Below are positions 7,546-16,301 of a DNA stretch of 42,931 nt, in pieces; position 1 is the stretch's first letter; the number at the start of each line of letters is the position of its first letter. The DNA is from JBFKPQ01 sp041628225 (lineage in GTDB: Bacteria; Actinomycetota; Acidimicrobiia; Spongiisociales; JAENVV01), in NCBI GenBank assembly GCA_041628225.1, contig JBFKPQ010000004.1, forward strand, positions 1 through 42,931, written 5' to 3'. The notes beneath the pieces are model-generated. The model searched no databases, was not told the DNA's origin, and worked only from the letters and a program-made list of their open reading frames with translations. The position numbers and the translations under genes are program-made.

Positions 7546-8616
7546 GTGACCTTCCCGCGCAGCTTCATCGCCGCTCTCGCCGTGAGCTTCGCCACCGTCG
7601 CATGCGGTGGGGACACCGCCGACACGACGATGGCGGCAACCACCACCGTGGCGCCGACGACGACGGCCGCACCGACGACCACCACGACGACGGTCCCGCC
7701 CACGACGACGACGACCGTCGCGGCGCTGGCACCGTCGCCGCTCAACGGTTTGCCGGCCGACGACGAGGCCAACCTCGACCGGCGCGTCATCGCCGTCAAG
7801 ATCGACAACCACTGGAACGCTCGCCCCCAGTCGGGGATCGAACAGGCCGACGCCGTGTACGAGCTGCTCGTCGAAGCCGGGCTGACCCGGTTCATCGCCC
7901 TGTTCCACGACAACGACGCCGAGTATCTCGGCCCGATGCGCTCCGGCCGTCCCACCGACCCGACGCTCGTGCGGCCACTCGATGCCACGTTCGTCATCTC
8001 CGGAGCACAGAACTGGGTGCAGAGCGTCATCCGCAACCACGGCGTGTCCTTCATCGGGGAAGTCCGACCCGCCACCTTCCGAATCTCGGGTCGCAGGGCA
8101 CCGCACAACCTGTACGTCAACACGATCGAGCTCCGGTCGGTGGCCGACGCCCGCGGCTACGCCGATGCTCCACCGACAGACATGTTCGACTGGGGTCCCC
8201 TACCGGACGGCGGCGCGCCGGCGACGGAGATCACGTTCAACTGGTCGTCGTCGACCACCGTCACCTGGCGATACGAGGACAGCCGATATGTGCGGTACCT
8301 GGGCGAGGACACCCACAACTGGAGGTCGGCCGACGGCGAGGTCGACGAACCGATCACCGCCGACACCTTGGTCGTGTTGTTCGCCAGGCGCTACACGGCA
8401 TCCGGTTCTTCGGGATCGGCCGTCCCGGCCATGGATACCGTCGGCACGGGTCGTGCCCTCGTGTTCGCCGGCGGCGAGGTCGTCGAGGGAACCTGGGAGC
8501 GCGCCGATACTGCCGAGTTGTTCTCTCTGCGCAGCATCGATGGCGAGGTCCTCTCCGTTCCTGCCGGCGTGCCCTGGATCTCGGTGTTTCCCGACAACCG
8601 GCAGGTCTCCTGGTGA
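7546..8616 (+). CDS. DUF3048 (YerB-like) lipoprotein
   Basis: Exported lipoprotein of 356 aa. The signal peptide ends in a lipobox (ATVAC, Cys20). A Thr/Pro/Ala-rich linker (about residues 25-62, runs of TTTTTT) acts as a spacer from the membrane. The globular part starts with the DUF3048 signature: PLNGLPADD, AVKIDNHWNARPQSGIEQADAVYELLVEAGLTRF, GPMRSGRPTDP. The C-terminal portion carries the family's NTLVVLFA-like and WERAD segments. The family is known from Bacillus YerB; its role is undefined. Start is GTG 7546, after a TACACT element. Its stop overlaps the GTG of the amidase (GTGA). Confidence 0.85.
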   Translation: MTFPRSFIAALAVSFATVACGGDTADTTMAATTTVAPTTTAAPTTTTTTVPPTTTTTVAALAPSPLNGLPADDEANLDRRVIAVKIDNHWNARPQSGIEQADAVYELLVEAGLTRFIALFHDNDAEYLGPMRSGRPTDPTLVRPLDATFVISGAQNWVQSVIRNHGVSFIGEVRPATFRISGRRAPHNLYVNTIELRSVADARGYADAPPTDMFDWGPLPDGGAPATEITFNWSSSTTVTWRYEDSRYVRYLGEDTHNWRSADGEVDEPITADTLVVLFARRYTASGSSGSAVPAMDTVGTGRALVFAGGEVVEGTWERADTAELFSLRSIDGEVLSVPAGVPWISVFPDNRQVSW

Positions 8617-9974
8617 GGCCGGCCGCCGCCATCCCAGCCGCAGTCGGCGGCGGCGGGAGCGGCGATGCCATGGCGGCGATACACGGAGCCGTCGTCGCGG
8701 CCCAGGCTTCGCAGGATCGACTCAACGCCTTCACGTCGATCGAGTCGGCCGATTCGCTCCCGACCGAGCTGCCCCGCGGCCCGCTCGCCGGGGTACCGAT
8801 CGCCCTCAAGGACCTGATCGATCATGCCGGCCGGATCACGACCTGCGGCTCGTCGTTCTACCGCCACCACGCCACGGAGTCTGCTCCGGTCGTCGACCGG
8901 TTGGAGGCCGCCGGTGCGACCGTGATCGGGCGCACAGGCCTCCACGAATTCGCGTTCGGCTTCTCGTCTGAGAACCCCTGGTTCGGTCCGGTGAAAAATC
9001 CCTGGAACGAGCAGTGGTCTCCAGGCGGTTCGTCGGGTGGCAGCGCCGCGGCTGTCGCGGCCGGCATCGTGCCGGTCGCCCTCGGCACCGACACCGGGGG
9101 GTCAGTCCGGGTACCGGCCGCATTGTGCGGCATCGTCGGCCTGAAGGTCACCCACGGACGGATCCCGCTGCGCGGCGTCTTTCCGCTCGTCGAGTCGCTC
9201 GACACGGTCGGTCCGCTGGCCCGGACCGTCGACCACGCCGCGCTCGCCTACCGCGTCATGGCGGGCCACGACCCGCACGATCCGTGGTCCGTGCCCGCCG
9301 CCGACACCACACCGCGTCCCGTGTCGCACCTCCGCGGACTCCGGATCGGCGTTCCGCAACCGTGGGTCGCCGAGGCACCGATGACCCTCGATGTCCACGC
9401 CGCTTTCACACATTGCCTTCGGCAACTCGAAGACCTCGGTGCGTCGGTGCGCGAGATCGACGTTCCGCTGCTCCTCCCGCCCGGCTCGGCGGGAGCCATC
9501 ATCGGCGGCGAAGCCGGACCTCTCCATCGAGCGTGGTTCGGTGACCCGGACAAACGTTACGGAGAGGATGTCGAAGAGCGCCTGGCAGACGCCATGGCCG
9601 TCACCGTCGACGACTACGTGGCGGCGCGGCGCTGGCAAGCCGCCCTGCGCCATCAGGTCGACGCCGTGTGGGACACCGTCGACGTGCTCGTGACCCCGAC
9701 CACCGCCGCCCGCCACAAGATCATCGGCGCCGACACGGTCGACGTCGACGGCTCACGCGTCCACTATCGCACCGTCCTGGCGTGGTTCACGGCGCTCGTC
9801 AACCAGACGGGTCTTCCGGCACTCGCCATTCCTCTGGTCCAGCCCGGAGAACCGCCGCCATCGCTGCAGCTGATCGGTCCGCGCTGGTCGGAAGACCGCC
9901 TGCTGGAGATCGGCCGAAGACTCGAGCGGCTCGGCGTGGCCGGGTTTCGCGATCCGAGCGTCGATTTCGCCTGA
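8613..9974 (+). CDS. Amidase (amidase signature family, GatA-like)
   Basis: Amide hydrolase of the amidase signature family, 453 aa from the GTG at 8613. The Ser-cisSer-Lys triad is visible: Lys in PIALKDLID, cis-Ser in SPGGSSGGSAAA and the nucleophile Ser in GTDTGGSVRVPAAL. It is similar in layout to GatA, but there is no gatB or gatC beside it, so a role in tRNA transamidation is not supported. A stand-alone amidase acting on an unknown small amide is more likely. The in-frame reading that extends upstream through the lipoprotein gene is a shadow; the GTGA overlap sets the start. Confidence 0.85.
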   Translation: MRPAAAIPAAVGGGGSGDAMAAIHGAVVAAQASQDRLNAFTSIESADSLPTELPRGPLAGVPIALKDLIDHAGRITTCGSSFYRHHATESAPVVDRLEAAGATVIGRTGLHEFAFGFSSENPWFGPVKNPWNEQWSPGGSSGGSAAAVAAGIVPVALGTDTGGSVRVPAALCGIVGLKVTHGRIPLRGVFPLVESLDTVGPLARTVDHAALAYRVMAGHDPHDPWSVPAADTTPRPVSHLRGLRIGVPQPWVAEAPMTLDVHAAFTHCLRQLEDLGASVREIDVPLLLPPGSAGAIIGGEAGPLHRAWFGDPDKRYGEDVEERLADAMAVTVDDYVAARRWQAALRHQVDAVWDTVDVLVTPTTAARHKIIGADTVDVDGSRVHYRTVLAWFTALVNQTGLPALAIPLVQPGEPPPSLQLIGPRWSEDRLLEIGRRLERLGVAGFRDPSVDFA

Positions 9975-10077
9975 CGGGAGTGCTCGCAACGGTAACCTGT
10001 GCGCCGGCGCGCCACGGTATGTGACGCAACCTGGGAGAATTCCCGAACCGATTCGAATACCAAGGACGTGATCCACC

Positions 10078-11943
10078 GTGGCCGAGGACACCGCCACCAT
10101 CGACGAGACGAAACCGGATCAAAGGAACCGGGTGATCATCCGGTTCGCCGGCGATTCCGGTGACGGCATGCAGGTCGCCGGAACGCGCTTCACCGAGGCG
10201 TCGGCCGCCTTCGGCAACGACCTCGCGACGTTCCCGAGCTTCCCCGCCGAGATCCGCGCTCCGGCCGGCACCCTGCCGGGCGTGTCGTCCTTCCAGGTCC
10301 AGATCGCCGACTTCGACATCCTCACGCCTGGCGACGAACCCGACGTGCTCGTGGCCATGAATCCGGCGGCCCTGAAGGCCAACCTCGGCGATCTTCGGCC
10401 GATGGGAACCATCGTCGTGAATCACGAGTCGTTCGACGAGCGGAACCTCGCCAAGGCCGGCTACGAGTCGGACCCACTCACCGACGGATCGCTCAACGGC
10501 TACAAGGTGATCGAGGTCCCGATGGAGACCCTCACGAAGGAAGCCGTCGCCGACACCGGGGTCAGCGGCCGCGACGTGTTGCGCTCCAAGAACATGTTCG
10601 CGCTCGGGTTGATGGCCTGGCTGTTCAGCCGTCCGCTGGAGCCGACCGAGACGTGGATTCGCAGGAAGTTCGCCAAGAAGCCGGAGGTCGTGGCGGCGAA
10701 CGTCGCAGCCCTCAAGGCGGGATACAACTTCGGGTTCACGACCGAGGCGACCAAGACGAGTGTCGTCGAGATCAAGCCGGCCGAATTGCCGCCCGGCGAG
10801 TACACGACCATCTCGGGGAACCTGGCCTTGGCATGGGGGCTCATCGCGGCGAGTCAGGCCGCCGAGCTGCCGCTCTTCTACGGCTCGTACCCGATCACGC
10901 CCGCATCCGACGTCCTCCACGAATTGTCCCGGCACAAGAACTTCGGAGTCCGCACGTTCCAGGCCGAGGACGAGATCGCGGCCATCGCCGCGACGATCGG
11001 CGCGGCTTTCGGAGGTCACCTGGCGGTGACCGGCACGAGCGGGCCCGGACTGGCGCTCAAGTCCGAAGCGCTGTCGCTGGCCTTCATGACCGAACTGCCG
11101 ATGATCGTGATCAACGTCCAACGCGGCGGGCCATCGACGGGCCTGCCCACGAAGCCCGAGCAGTCCGACCTGTTGTTCGCCATGTACGGCCGGCACGGCG
11201 AATCGCCGCTGCCGATCGTCGCCGCCGCCTCGCCATCGGACGCCTACGAAGTGGCCATCGAGGCTGCCCGGCTGGCGCTGACCTTCATGACACCGGTGAT
11301 CATCCTGTCCGACAACAACGTGGCCACCGGCTCCGAGCCGTGGCGCCTCCCGGAGCCGGGCAGCCTGCCGGATCTCGCCGTGCAGTTCGCCACGCAGCCA
11401 AACAGCCCCGACGGCAGCTTCCTCCCCTACCTGCGCGATGCCGACACGTTCGCCCGCCAGTGGGCGATTCCCGGCACGGCCGGTCTGGAACACCGTATCG
11501 GCGGCCTCGAGAAGCAAGAGGTCACCGGCAACGTCTCGTACGACCCCGCCAACCACCAGCTCATGACCGATACCCGGGCTTGGAAGGTCACCAACATCGC
11601 GCAGCACATCCCGGAGCTCGAGGTCGAAGATCCCGACGGGGCCGATCTGCTCGTCATCGGATGGGGTTCGAGCTATCCCGCCATCCGAGCTGCGGTGCAG
11701 AACGCCCGGCGGGCCGGCCACAACGTGGCGAGGGCGCATTTGCGTTACCTGAACCCGTTCCCGCGCAATCTCGGCGACATCCTCCGGTCCTACGACCGGG
11801 TACTCGTTCCCGAACTCAACATGGGTCAGCTGCAACGGCTCTTGCGCGCCGAGTACCTCGTCGACGCCGTCGGCATGCACAAGGTCTCTGCACAGCCGTT
11901 CAAGGTGTCCGAAGTCGAGCAGAAGATCATGGAGATGGCCTGA
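10078..11943 (+). CDS. korA: 2-oxoacid:ferredoxin oxidoreductase, alpha subunit (gamma-alpha fusion)
   Basis: Large subunit of the CoA-dependent 2-oxoglutarate (2-oxoacid):ferredoxin oxidoreductase, 621 aa. The N-terminal gamma domain (about residues 18-200) has RFAGDSGDGMQVAG and FPAEIRAPAGTLPGVSSFQ. The alpha domain follows with the pyrimidine-binding motif YGSYPITPASDVLHEL, then GTSGPGLALKSEA and QRGGPSTGLPTKPEQ. The fused gamma-alpha architecture and length match the KorA of Mycobacterium and other actinobacteria, which act in the TCA cycle and also support CO2 fixation. Start is GTG 10078; an AAGGA lies 12 bases upstream. The stop overlaps the ATG of korB. The ferredoxin partner is not in the window. 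Confidence 0.93.
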   Translation: MAEDTATIDETKPDQRNRVIIRFAGDSGDGMQVAGTRFTEASAAFGNDLATFPSFPAEIRAPAGTLPGVSSFQVQIADFDILTPGDEPDVLVAMNPAALKANLGDLRPMGTIVVNHESFDERNLAKAGYESDPLTDGSLNGYKVIEVPMETLTKEAVADTGVSGRDVLRSKNMFALGLMAWLFSRPLEPTETWIRRKFAKKPEVVAANVAALKAGYNFGFTTEATKTSVVEIKPAELPPGEYTTISGNLALAWGLIAASQAAELPLFYGSYPITPASDVLHELSRHKNFGVRTFQAEDEIAAIAATIGAAFGGHLAVTGTSGPGLALKSEALSLAFMTELPMIVINVQRGGPSTGLPTKPEQSDLLFAMYGRHGESPLPIVAAASPSDAYEVAIEAARLALTFMTPVIILSDNNVATGSEPWRLPEPGSLPDLAVQFATQPNSPDGSFLPYLRDADTFARQWAIPGTAGLEHRIGGLEKQEVTGNVSYDPANHQLMTDTRAWKVTNIAQHIPELEVEDPDGADLLVIGWGSSYPAIRAAVQNARRAGHNVARAHLRYLNPFPRNLGDILRSYDRVLVPELNMGQLQRLLRAEYLVDAVGMHKVSAQPFKVSEVEQKIMEMA

Positions 11944-12947
11944 TGGCGAGCCTGAACTACACCCGCGGCGACTTCCAGACGGACCAGGAGGTCCGCTGGT
12001 GTCCGGGCTGTGGCGACTATACGATCCTCGCCTCCGTCCAGAAGTACCTGGCGGGTGCCGACATGCCCCGAGAGAAGTTCGTCTTCGTCTCCGGGATCGG
12101 TTGTGCCGCCCGGTTCCCCTACTACGTCAACACGTACGGCATGCACTCGATCCATGGCCGTGCCCCGGCGGTGGCGACCGGCCTCGCAACGGCACGCCCC
12201 GATTTGTCGGTCTGGGTTGTCGGGGGTGACGGCGACATGATGTCGATCGGCGGCAACCACCTGGTGCATGCGCTGCGCCGCAACGTCAACCTCAACATCT
12301 TGATGTTCAACAACCAGATCTACGGATTGACGAAGGGCCAGTACTCGCCCACGTCGGAGGTCGGCAAGACGACCAAGTCGTCGCCGATGGGATCCATCGA
12401 CCACCCCTTCAATCCAATGTCGCTCGCGCTGGGCGCCGAGGCCACGTTCGTGGCGCGAACGCTCGACATGGACACGAAGCACACGACAGAGATCCTCAAA
12501 GCCGCGCACGAACACAAGGGTGCGTCGTTCGTCGAGATCTATCAGAACTGCAACGTGTTCAACAACCACGCCTTCATCGCCCTCACCGGCAAGGAAGAAC
12601 GGGATCACAACCGCATCTTCCTCGAGCACGGCAAGCCCGTCACGTTCGGCCCGGACGGCGAACATGCCGTGATCCTCGAAAACGGTGAAGCGAAGATCGT
12701 TCCGACCGGTTCGGTCGATGGGTCACGGATCGTCGTACACGACGTCGAGAACCTCGCGCAGGCGTTCGCGCTCAGCCGGCTGAGCCACAGTCCGACCGGA
12801 CCGACCCCGCTCGGCATCTTCCGCGACAGCCCGCGGGCTACCTACGACGAGGCGGTGAGCCAGCAGATCGCGGCCGCTCAGGCGTCGAAGGGCCCTGGCG
12901 ACATCGACCAGCTGATCCGGTCACTCGGCACGTGGACGGTCGGCTGA
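11943..12947 (+). CDS. korB: 2-oxoacid:ferredoxin oxidoreductase, beta subunit
   Basis: Thiamine-diphosphate-binding subunit, 334 aa. Near the N-terminus RWCPGCGDYTIL carries the Cys20/Cys23 pair of the proximal Fe-S cluster, and SGIGCAARFPYY supplies another conserved Cys. The ThDP/Mg motif GGDGDMMSIGGNH continues to NILMFNNQIYGLTKGQYSPTS. A C-terminal stretch (about 50 residues) ends in the LGTWTVG tail. Start ATG 11943 shares one base with the korA stop (TGATG), indicating coupled translation. The 3' end overlaps the converging Nudix gene by 27 bases. Confidence 0.93.
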   Translation: MASLNYTRGDFQTDQEVRWCPGCGDYTILASVQKYLAGADMPREKFVFVSGIGCAARFPYYVNTYGMHSIHGRAPAVATGLATARPDLSVWVVGGDGDMMSIGGNHLVHALRRNVNLNILMFNNQIYGLTKGQYSPTSEVGKTTKSSPMGSIDHPFNPMSLALGAEATFVARTLDMDTKHTTEILKAAHEHKGASFVEIYQNCNVFNNHAFIALTGKEERDHNRIFLEHGKPVTFGPDGEHAVILENGEAKIVPTGSVDGSRIVVHDVENLAQAFALSRLSHSPTGPTPLGIFRDSPRATYDEAVSQQIAAAQASKGPGDIDQLIRSLGTWTVG

Positions 12948-13385
12948 CCGCTCCAACCGGTCGACGAATTCGGCCTGGGCGGGGTTGAGCAGACGTCGCG
13001 CCTCGCCCGGCGACACCCAGGCCACCCGATCGATCTCGGGGATCGTCAGTCGGCGTCCGCGCCATTCGACTTCGACGGTGTTCGACACGATGTCGTCGGG
13101 TTCGACATGGCCTTCGACCGCCCAGGCGACCACGACCTTGCCCGATCGCTGGGTGACCTCTCCCAAGGAGACGAACGGGCCTGGCGGGGCGGGAAGCGAT
13201 AGTTCCTCGGTGAACTCCCGACAGGCGGCAGCCAGTTCGTCCTCACCGGGTTCGAGCTCGCCCTTCGGGATCGACCAGGCGCCCTCGTTCCGCTTGGCCC
13301 AGAACGGGCCGCCCGGATGGGCGATGAGCACCTCCAGGCCGCGTCCGATCCGATACACGAGAAGGCCGGCGGCACGCCGCGGCAT
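12921..13385 (-). CDS. Nudix hydrolase
   Basis: A 154-aa hydrolase of nucleoside-diphosphate-linked compounds. The Nudix box spans about residues 42-64: GELEPGEDELAAACREF followed by TEE, with all catalytic Glu residues in place; the last Gly of the consensus is Ser. The lead-in VYRIGRGLEVLIAHPGGPFW and KRNEGAWSIPKGE is typical of a subgroup in which the WSIPKGE motif is common. The substrate cannot be assigned. The start is ATG 13385, sharing one base with the stop of the upstream AlkD-like gene, so the two are likely cotranscribed and may both act in nucleotide or DNA damage control. Confidence 0.85.
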   Translation of the reverse strand: MPRRAAGLLVYRIGRGLEVLIAHPGGPFWAKRNEGAWSIPKGELEPGEDELAAACREFTEELSLPAPPGPFVSLGEVTQRSGKVVVAWAVEGHVEPDDIVSNTVEVEWRGRRLTIPEIDRVAWVSPGEARRLLNPAQAEFVDRLERSADRPRAE

Positions 13386-14053
13386 CAGAGGTGCTTTCCG
13401 GCTTCCCGCCGGGACAGGCCCGAGAGCTCGTCACCGTACCGGTCGAGATAAGCTCGGACGGCATCCGGGTTGGTCCACGCGTATTGGCGGAGCGCCCAGC
13501 CGATGGCCTTGCGGATGAAGAACTCCCGTTCGGGAGCCAACCGGGTGCACAGCTCGAACAGCAGGTCGGTGTCGGTCGCCTCCTTGTGGCGCAGCTGGCA
13601 GATCAACGACGTCCTGCGCAACCACAGGTCGTCGTCGTGTGACCAGGCGACCATCGTCGGTGTCAGCGCAGCACGTTCGGCGGCCAGCACGCCTCCGACG
13701 AGGTCGGCTGCGACCGGGTCGACGAGATCCCACCAGGCGCCTTCGACGATCATCTTCCGATACAGCGGAACCGACGCCGACACGATGTGTGCAGGATGCA
13801 GGATGGCGTAGTCGATCGCCGCGTACTTCTCTTCTCGGTGCGGCTGTTGCCACAGGTCCGCCACGGTATGCAGGTAGTCGGTGTGGGAAGCGGCAGGAGC
13901 CGCTTTCACGAGCCGCTTCACGATCGAGCGGCGCGGCGCGGCTTGTACGCCGTAGAACGGCATGTCGGTCTTCAGGTAGGCCGCCATCGCCTGCGCCTTG
14001 TCTGGGTCGGCGAGCGCAGCCAACTCGTTCCGAACGTGTTCGACGACGTCCAT
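13385..14053 (-). CDS. DNA alkylation repair protein (AlkD-like HEAT-repeat glycosylase)
   Basis: A 222-aa all-helical protein of the AlkD/AlkC superfamily, which excises alkylated purines. Family features: the N-terminal helix DVVEHVRNELAALADPDKA, MPFYGVQAAPRRSIVKRL, REEKYAAIDYAI, the central WWDLVDPVAADLVG block (the WD motif includes the catalytic Asp in AlkD), and LWLRRTSLICQLRHK with FFIRKAIGWALRQYAWTNPDAV at the C-terminus. The start is ATG 14053: the in-frame reading continues upstream over the neighbouring lipoprotein gene and is spurious. A TAGCAT element lies 7 bases before the ATG. Confidence 0.88.
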   Translation of the reverse strand: MDVVEHVRNELAALADPDKAQAMAAYLKTDMPFYGVQAAPRRSIVKRLVKAAPAASHTDYLHTVADLWQQPHREEKYAAIDYAILHPAHIVSASVPLYRKMIVEGAWWDLVDPVAADLVGGVLAAERAALTPTMVAWSHDDDLWLRRTSLICQLRHKEATDTDLLFELCTRLAPEREFFIRKAIGWALRQYAWTNPDAVRAYLDRYGDELSGLSRREAGKHL

Positions 14054-14060
14054 AGCTCCG

Positions 14061-14066
14061 ATGCTA
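14061..14066 (-). promoter_or_regulatory. Putative -10 element (TAGCAT) for the AlkD-like gene
   Basis: TAGCAT on the minus strand ends 7 bases before the ATG at 14053; no Shine-Dalgarno. It overlaps the stop codon of the upstream lipoprotein gene. Confidence 0.4.
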
Positions 14067-14609
14067 CGGCGTGAACGAACCGACCTCGTCGCCGTTGAGG
14101 TACACCGTCCAATCACCCTCGGAGTAGGAACCGAGCGGGATCGACAGGTCGAAAGGTTCGAGCACCTGGATGCAGTTGGTCTTCGGATCGGACACCGACG
14201 CCAGCATGACATCGATCCGTCCCGCACCCTGGTCGACCTGCCACATCAGCCGGTGACACGGGGTGGGCAGGTTCCCGGACACCGCCAAGAACACCTGGAT
14301 GGGCCACGACTCGGCGACCAGCACCTCGGCCGAGTCGACGAAGACGGGCCCGACATCTCCCACAAGACCGTCGGGCGGAACCGTCGGGGGTACGTCAGGC
14401 ATGGTGACCGGGGGCAGGGTGCCGGGTGGCGGCGCGGTAGCCGGCGGCACCGTCGTCGGTGTCGTGGCTCCGGGCCTCGTGGTAGGCGGGGCCGACGACT
14501 GGCTGGGCTGGGTGGTGGGTACCGAGGTTCCGCCCGGGTCGCCGGCCGTCACGTCGGCCGCGCACGCCCCCAGGAGAAGAAGACCGGCGAGAAGCAGCGG
14601 TTTGATCAT
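14064..14609 (-). CDS. Pro/Thr-rich lipoprotein, unknown function
   Basis: Exported lipoprotein of 181 aa with signal peptide MIKPLLLAGLLLLGAC (lipobox LGAC, Cys16). Residues 20-80 are a disordered Pro/Thr/Ser spacer. The folded C-terminal domain, about residues 85-181, has two Cys (PTPCHRLMW and KTNCIQVLEPF) that could form a disulfide, and a beta-rich tail (GSYSEGDWTVYLNGDEVGSF) that looks immunoglobulin- or bacterial-Ig-like. I do not know a function. It lies between ABC-F and the AlkD-like gene on the same strand. Confidence 0.7.
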   Translation of the reverse strand: MIKPLLLAGLLLLGACAADVTAGDPGGTSVPTTQPSQSSAPPTTRPGATTPTTVPPATAPPPGTLPPVTMPDVPPTVPPDGLVGDVGPVFVDSAEVLVAESWPIQVFLAVSGNLPTPCHRLMWQVDQGAGRIDVMLASVSDPKTNCIQVLEPFDLSIPLGSYSEGDWTVYLNGDEVGSFTP

Positions 14610-14648
14610 GTTCTTGAGACGTCCAGGGAGGCACCGACGGTTCCCAGG

Positions 14649-16247
14649 CTACGCCAGGGCCACGAGATCGAGCATCGCTTCGTCGAAGTACTCCATCGTT
14701 CCGTCGGGCATGAAGATCGCCTTGTCGGGCGACAGTTCGGCCACGAAGTCGGTGTCGTGGCTGACGAGCACGATGGTTCCCTCATACACCCGCAGCGCGG
14801 CGAGCAGCGCCTCCTTGGCCTGCGGGTCGAGGTTGTTGGTAGGCTCGTCGAGCAGGAGCACGTTGGGCCGCGCCACGACGAGCTGCGACAGCGCCAGCTT
14901 GGTCTTCTCTCCACCCGAGAGCGTGCCGGCGTCCTGATCGACCTTGTCGGCCAGCAGGAAGTGCCCGAGCAGGGTGCGCAAGGTGAGGTCGGTCTCGGCG
15001 CTGACCGCCCGCAGGTGATCGAAAACCTTCACCCCCGACCGGATCTGTTCGTGTTCCTGGGCGTAGTAGCCGACCGTCGTGTTGTGACCGAGCTCCAACT
15101 CACCGAGGTCGGGGGTCTCGACACCGGCGAGAATCCTCAACAGCGTCGTCTTACCGGCACCGTTCAAGCCCATGATGATGATGCGTTCACCGCGGGTGGT
15201 GTCCACGTCGACATCGACGAAGACGACATTCTCGCCGAATGCCTTGGCGAGCCCGCTGGCCCGTAACGGGGTCTTTCCCGAAGGCTCGGGCTGCGGGAAC
15301 TTCACCGACACCGACTTGCCGCGCGACCCGACTTCCACGAGTTCATCCCGTAAGCGATCGGCACGAGTCTCCATCGTCTTGGCCTTGCGAGCCATCTTCT
15401 CCGTGGTTCCCTTGAACCGTCGGATGGTCTCCTCCATCTGCGCCAGCTTCACATCCTGCGTGCGGCGTTCCCGAGCCCGCTGTGCGCGTCGCTTCTCGCG
15501 CTCGATCAGATAGTGGCTGTAGTTGCCGCGGTACGGTTCGAGCTGGCCACCTTCGAGCGCGAGCACCGACGTGATCGACTGGTCGAGCAGCGGCAGGTCG
15601 TGGCTGACCACCAGGACTCCGCCCTTGTACGCGGCCAGGTGTTCCATGAGCCACGCCTTGGCGTCGAGGTCGAGATGATTGGTGGGCTCGTCGAGGAGCA
15701 GCACGTCGGTTTCCATGAAGAGCAGCCGGGCGAGCTCGACTCGGCGGCGCTGGCCGCCGGACATCGACACCACGCTCTGGGTCAGCTCGTCGTTGCCGAT
15801 GCCAAGCGCCGCCGCGATCTGCTTGGCCTCGGCTTCGAGTTTGAGGCCGCCCTTGGCCTGGAATTCGTCGTTCAGACGTGAGAACCGGCGGATGGCCACA
15901 GCCTGTTCGTCACCTTCGAGGCCCTCGATACGGCTGCGAGCTTCTTCGATGCGGCGCTGCATACCTCCGACATCACGGGCCGCCAGGATGCGCTCGAGTC
16001 CCGTGGCGCCGGGGTGATCGAGTTCGCCGAGCGCTGCGTCCTGCGAGAAGTAGCCGACCGCTCCGGTCCGGAGGATCGTCCCGCCGGCGGGCTCCAGGCG
16101 GCCGATGAGCGTGCGCATCAGCGTCGTCTTGCCCGCGCCGTTCCGGCCCACGAGGCCGATCTTGTCTCCGGCCTGGAGGGTGAAGGAGGCACCGTCGAGC
16201 AGCACTCGAACGCCGGCCTCGATACGCACGTCTCGTACGAGCAGCAT
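14649..16247 (-). CDS. ABC-F family ATPase
   Basis: Soluble twin-ATPase protein of 532 aa without membrane segments. Domain 1 has Walker A GRNGAGKTT, signature MSGGQRRRVELARLL and Walker B VLLLDEPTNHLD. Domain 2 has GLNGAGKTT, LSGGEKTKLALSQL and VLLLDEPTNNLD. Between them is a charged linker (EREKRRAQRARERR and following, about residues 240-300), the P-site tRNA interaction motif region of ABC-F proteins. Family members act on the ribosome as translation factors or antibiotic-resistance proteins. It is closest in style to the housekeeping actinobacterial ABC-F group, but the exact subfamily is not resolved here. ATG 16247 follows a TACCAT element by 12 bases and lacks a Shine-Dalgarno. Confidence 0.9.
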   Translation of the reverse strand: MLLVRDVRIEAGVRVLLDGASFTLQAGDKIGLVGRNGAGKTTLMRTLIGRLEPAGGTILRTGAVGYFSQDAALGELDHPGATGLERILAARDVGGMQRRIEEARSRIEGLEGDEQAVAIRRFSRLNDEFQAKGGLKLEAEAKQIAAALGIGNDELTQSVVSMSGGQRRRVELARLLFMETDVLLLDEPTNHLDLDAKAWLMEHLAAYKGGVLVVSHDLPLLDQSITSVLALEGGQLEPYRGNYSHYLIEREKRRAQRARERRTQDVKLAQMEETIRRFKGTTEKMARKAKTMETRADRLRDELVEVGSRGKSVSVKFPQPEPSGKTPLRASGLAKAFGENVVFVDVDVDTTRGERIIIMGLNGAGKTTLLRILAGVETPDLGELELGHNTTVGYYAQEHEQIRSGVKVFDHLRAVSAETDLTLRTLLGHFLLADKVDQDAGTLSGGEKTKLALSQLVVARPNVLLLDEPTNNLDPQAKEALLAALRVYEGTIVLVSHDTDFVAELSPDKAIFMPDGTMEYFDEAMLDLVALA

Positions 16248-16259
16248 GGGAACGGAGAA

Positions 16260-16265
16260 ATGGTA
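16260..16265 (-). promoter_or_regulatory. Putative -10 element (TACCAT) for the ABC-F gene
   Basis: TACCAT on the minus strand ends 12 bases before the ATG at 16247, in the 54-base gap after malG. No Shine-Dalgarno is present, so the ABC-F gene probably has its own short-leader message rather than being read from the sugar operon. Confidence 0.4.
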
Positions 16266-16301
16266 ACCGGCCCCTGACCGAATCCAGCCGAGTTTCGGGT
16301 T

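Noticed and set aside
7618..7725. Thr-codon (ACC/ACG) tract read as a microsatellite or CRISPR-like repeat
   Set aside because: It encodes an ordinary Thr/Pro-rich linker of a lipoprotein, with irregular units and no spacers.
9799..11880. 693-aa open frame antisense to korA
   Set aside because: High-GC shadow frame opposite a strongly conserved gene; no recognisable domain and composition typical of antisense frames.
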